Positions 5,051 to 6,903 of a stretch of DNA of 6,903 bases are shown here, in pieces. Each line of letters starts with the position of its first letter. Positions within the stretch are counted from its first letter, which is position 1. Position numbers and translations under genes: made by a program. This DNA is from Pseudolabrys sp. (GTDB lineage Bacteria > Pseudomonadota > Alphaproteobacteria > Rhizobiales > Xanthobacteraceae): contig JAFAQJ010000304.1 of NCBI GenBank assembly GCA_019246455.1, forward strand, positions 1-6,903. Reading direction: 5' to 3'. The notes under the pieces are model-generated. The model had not been told where the DNA came from. It was given only the letters and a program-made list of their open reading frames with translations, and searched no databases.

Positions 5051-6903
5051 ATGCCTACGTTCTCACGCAATCTCGAGCAATCGCTGCATCGCGCGCTGGC
5101 ACTCGCCAACGAGCGGCATCATGAATATGCGACGCTGGAACATCTCCTGCTGTCATTGGTGGACGACCAGGACGCCTCCGCGGTGATGCGCGCCTGCAAT
5201 GTCGATCTCGACAAGCTGCGGCGCAGCCTGACGTCCTACCTCGAATCCGAACTCGAGAATCTGATCACGGACGGGACGGAAGACTCCAAGCCGACCGCCG
5301 GCTTCCAGCGCGTCATCCAGCGCGCGGTGATCCACGTGCAATCGTCCGGCCGCGAGGAAGTGACCGGCGCGAACGTGCTGGTCGCGATCTTCGCCGAGCG
5401 CGAAAGTCACGCCGCGTATTTCCTGCAGGAGCAGGACATGACGCGCTACGACGCCGTCAATTACATCAGCCACGGCATTGCCAAGCGCCCGGGGCTTTCG
5501 GAGTCGCGTCCGGTGCGCGGCGCCGACGAAGAAGCCGAGACGAAATCGAGCGAAGGCGGCGAGTCCAAAAAGAAGGGCGACGCGCTTGAGGCCTATTGCA
5601 TCAATCTCAACAAGAAGGCGAAGGACGGCCGCATCGATCCGCTGATCGGGCGCGACGCCGAGATCAGCCGCACCATTCAGGTGCTGTGCCGCCGCCAGAA
5701 GAACAACCCGCTGTTCGTCGGTGATCCCGGCGTCGGCAAGACGGCGATCGCCGAAGGTCTGGCGCGGCGCATCATTCACGGTGAGGTCCCGGAGGTGCTC
5801 AAGGGTTCGACGGTGTTCGCGCTCGACATGGGCACGCTACTCGCCGGCACACGCTATCGCGGCGACTTCGAGGAGCGCCTCAAGCAAGTGATCAAGGAGC
5901 TCGAGGCTTACCCTGGCGCGATCATGTTCATCGACGAGATCCACACGGTGATCGGCGCCGGCGCGACGTCGGGCGGCGCGATGGATGCCTCGAACTTGCT
6001 CAAGCCGGCGCTGGCCTCGGGCACGCTGCGTTGCATCGGCTCGACTACCTACAAGGAATATCGCCAGTATTTCGAGAAGGACCGTGCGCTGGTTCGCCGT
6101 TTCCAGAAGATCGACGTCAACGAGCCGACGGTCGAAGACACGGTGAGCATCCTAAAGGGGCTCAAGCCGTACTTCGAGGAATACCACAAGCTCAAATATA
6201 CCGGCGAAGCGATCCGCGCCGCGGTTGAATTGTCGGCCCGCTACATCCACGACCGCAAGCTGCCCGACAAGGCGATCGACGTGATCGACGAGTCCGGCGC
6301 GGCGCAGATGCTGCTGCCGGAAAGCCGTCGCAAGAAGACGATCGGCCTGAAAGAGATCGAGACGACCATCGCGACGATGGCGCGCATTCCACCCAAGACG
6401 GTGTCGAAGGACGATGCCGAGGTGCTTCTGCATCTCGATCAGACGCTCAAGACCGTGGTCTACGGCCAGGATAGGGCGATCGAGGCGTTGGCGGCGTCGA
6501 TCAAGCTCGCGCGCGCGGGTTTGCGCGAGCCGGAGAAGCCGATCGGCTGCTACCTGTTCTCGGGGCCGACCGGCGTCGGCAAGACCGAAGTGGCCAAGCA
6601 ACTTGCGCAGTCGCTTGGCGTCGAGCTCATCCGCTTCGACATGTCGGAATACATGGAGCGGCACACGGTGTCGCGCCTGATCGGCGCGCCGCCGGGCTAT
6701 GTCGGCTTCGATCAGGGCGGCCTTTTGACCGACGGCGTCGACCAGCATCCGCATTGCGTATTGCTGCTCGACGAGATCGAGAAAGCGCATCCGGATCTGT
6801 TCAACGTACTGTTGCAGATCATGGACCACGGCAAGCTGACCGACCACAACGGCAAGCAGGTCGATTTCCGCAACGTCATCCTCATCATGACGACGAACGC
6901 GGG
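5051..6903 (+). CDS. clpA: ClpA, ATP-dependent Clp protease ATP-binding subunit (3' end outside window)
   Basis: About 617 residues are visible and the frame is open at the right edge; full ClpA is roughly 750-800 residues. The N-terminal Clp_N repeat domain (about 1-145, beginning [13 protein letters not shown]) is the docking site for ClpS. A charged Glu/Ser/Lys linker (about 150-178) leads to the first AAA+ module, with Walker A GDPGVGKT at 224-231 and Walker B MFIDEIH at 292-298. The second module has Walker A GPTGVGKT at 505-512 and Walker [11 protein letters not shown] from 571; the window ends at its sensor-1 region (MTTNAG). There is no long coiled-coil middle domain between the modules, which separates ClpA from ClpB and ClpC. 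ClpA hexamers unfold substrates and thread them into ClpP. The start at ATG 5051 is backed by GGAAG (5036-5040) ten bases upstream and by the conserved N-terminus. The IGL/F loop for ClpP binding would lie beyond the window. Confidence 0.97.
   Translation, partial: MPTFSRNLEQSLHRALALANERHHEYATLEHLLLSLVDDQDASAVMRACNVDLDKLRRSLTSYLESELENLITDGTEDSKPTAGFQRVIQRAVIHVQSSGREEVTGANVLVAIFAERESHAAYFLQEQDMTRYDAVNYISHGIAKRPGLSESRPVRGADEEAETKSSEGGESKKKGDALEAYCINLNKKAKDGRIDPLIGRDAEISRTIQVLCRRQKNNPLFVGDPGVGKTAIAEGLARRIIHGEVPEVLKGSTVFALDMGTLLAGTRYRGDFEERLKQVIKELEAYPGAIMFIDEIHTVIGAGATSGGAMDASNLLKPALASGTLRCIGSTTYKEYRQYFEKDRALVRRFQKIDVNEPTVEDTVSILKGLKPYFEEYHKLKYTGEAIRAAVELSARYIHDRKLPDKAIDVIDESGAAQMLLPESRRKKTIGLKEIETTIATMARIPPKTVSKDDAEVLLHLDQTLKTVVYGQDRAIEALAASIKLARAGLREPEKPIGCYLFSGPTGVGKTEVAKQLAQSLGVELIRFDMSEYMERHTVSRLIGAPPGYVGFDQGGLLTDGVDQHPHCVLLLDEIEKAHPDLFNVLLQIMDHGKLTDHNGKQVDFRNVILIMTTNA

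Noticed and set aside
5153..5779. 208-residue minus-strand frame opposite clpA
   Set aside because: Covers the ClpA N-domain and linker, which are unambiguously coding on the plus strand.
6152..6847. 231-residue minus-strand frame opposite clpA
   Set aside because: Antisense to the conserved AAA+ modules; the Arg/Asp/Leu-rich translation mirrors the codon bias of clpA.

Overview
The window looks like chromosomal DNA from an alphaproteobacterium of the order Hyphomicrobiales (Rhizobiales), probably near Bradyrhizobium, Rhodopseudomonas or Afipia. The evidence is high GC with strong third-position GC bias, a C-terminal-J-domain DnaJ-like protein, an S11 D-Ala-D-Ala carboxypeptidase with a SPOR tail, a small Phasin_2-type phasin, a TadG-like von Willebrand protein and a clpS-clpA pair. 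The genus is an inference from gene content and cannot be fixed without a search.

Layout. Positions 3-386 (+) hold the 3' end of a DnaJ-domain gene that starts outside the window. It converges on a penicillin-binding-protein-type carboxypeptidase at 493-2070 (-). The carboxypeptidase and a phasin at 2335-2664 (+) are divergent across a 264-bp AT-rich control region. That region holds a good sigma70-type promoter for the phasin, a TGC-N3-GCA site in the promoter spacer (PhaR-like operator), a 14-bp palindrome over the -35, and a CtrA-like box. A strong rho-independent terminator at 2727-2758 separates the phasin from a convergent TadG/VWA gene at 2776-4173 (-). A 481-bp region at 4174-4654 then separates that gene from clpS (4655-4993, +) and clpA (5051 to beyond the right edge, +).

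Functions. The window combines envelope work (carboxypeptidase trimming of peptidoglycan, a membrane-anchored VWA protein), carbon storage (phasin coating polyhydroxyalkanoate granules) and protein quality control (DnaJ-type cochaperone fragment; ClpS adaptor feeding N-degron substrates to ClpA). Only clpS-clpA is a clear functional unit, and they are probably cotranscribed. The other genes are single units set apart by divergent or convergent junctions.

Novelty. I see no mobile element, CRISPR array, tRNA, rRNA, toxin-antitoxin or defence locus, and every large gene belongs to a known family. The points worth a second look are mostly non-coding: the layered phasin promoter, and the long region upstream of clpS. 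The latter holds a heat-shock-type (RpoH) promoter candidate, an 11-bp direct repeat, a perfect palindrome centred on a GANTC methylation site, an imperfect dyad, and an almost perfect Shine-Dalgarno sequence with no obvious gene behind it.
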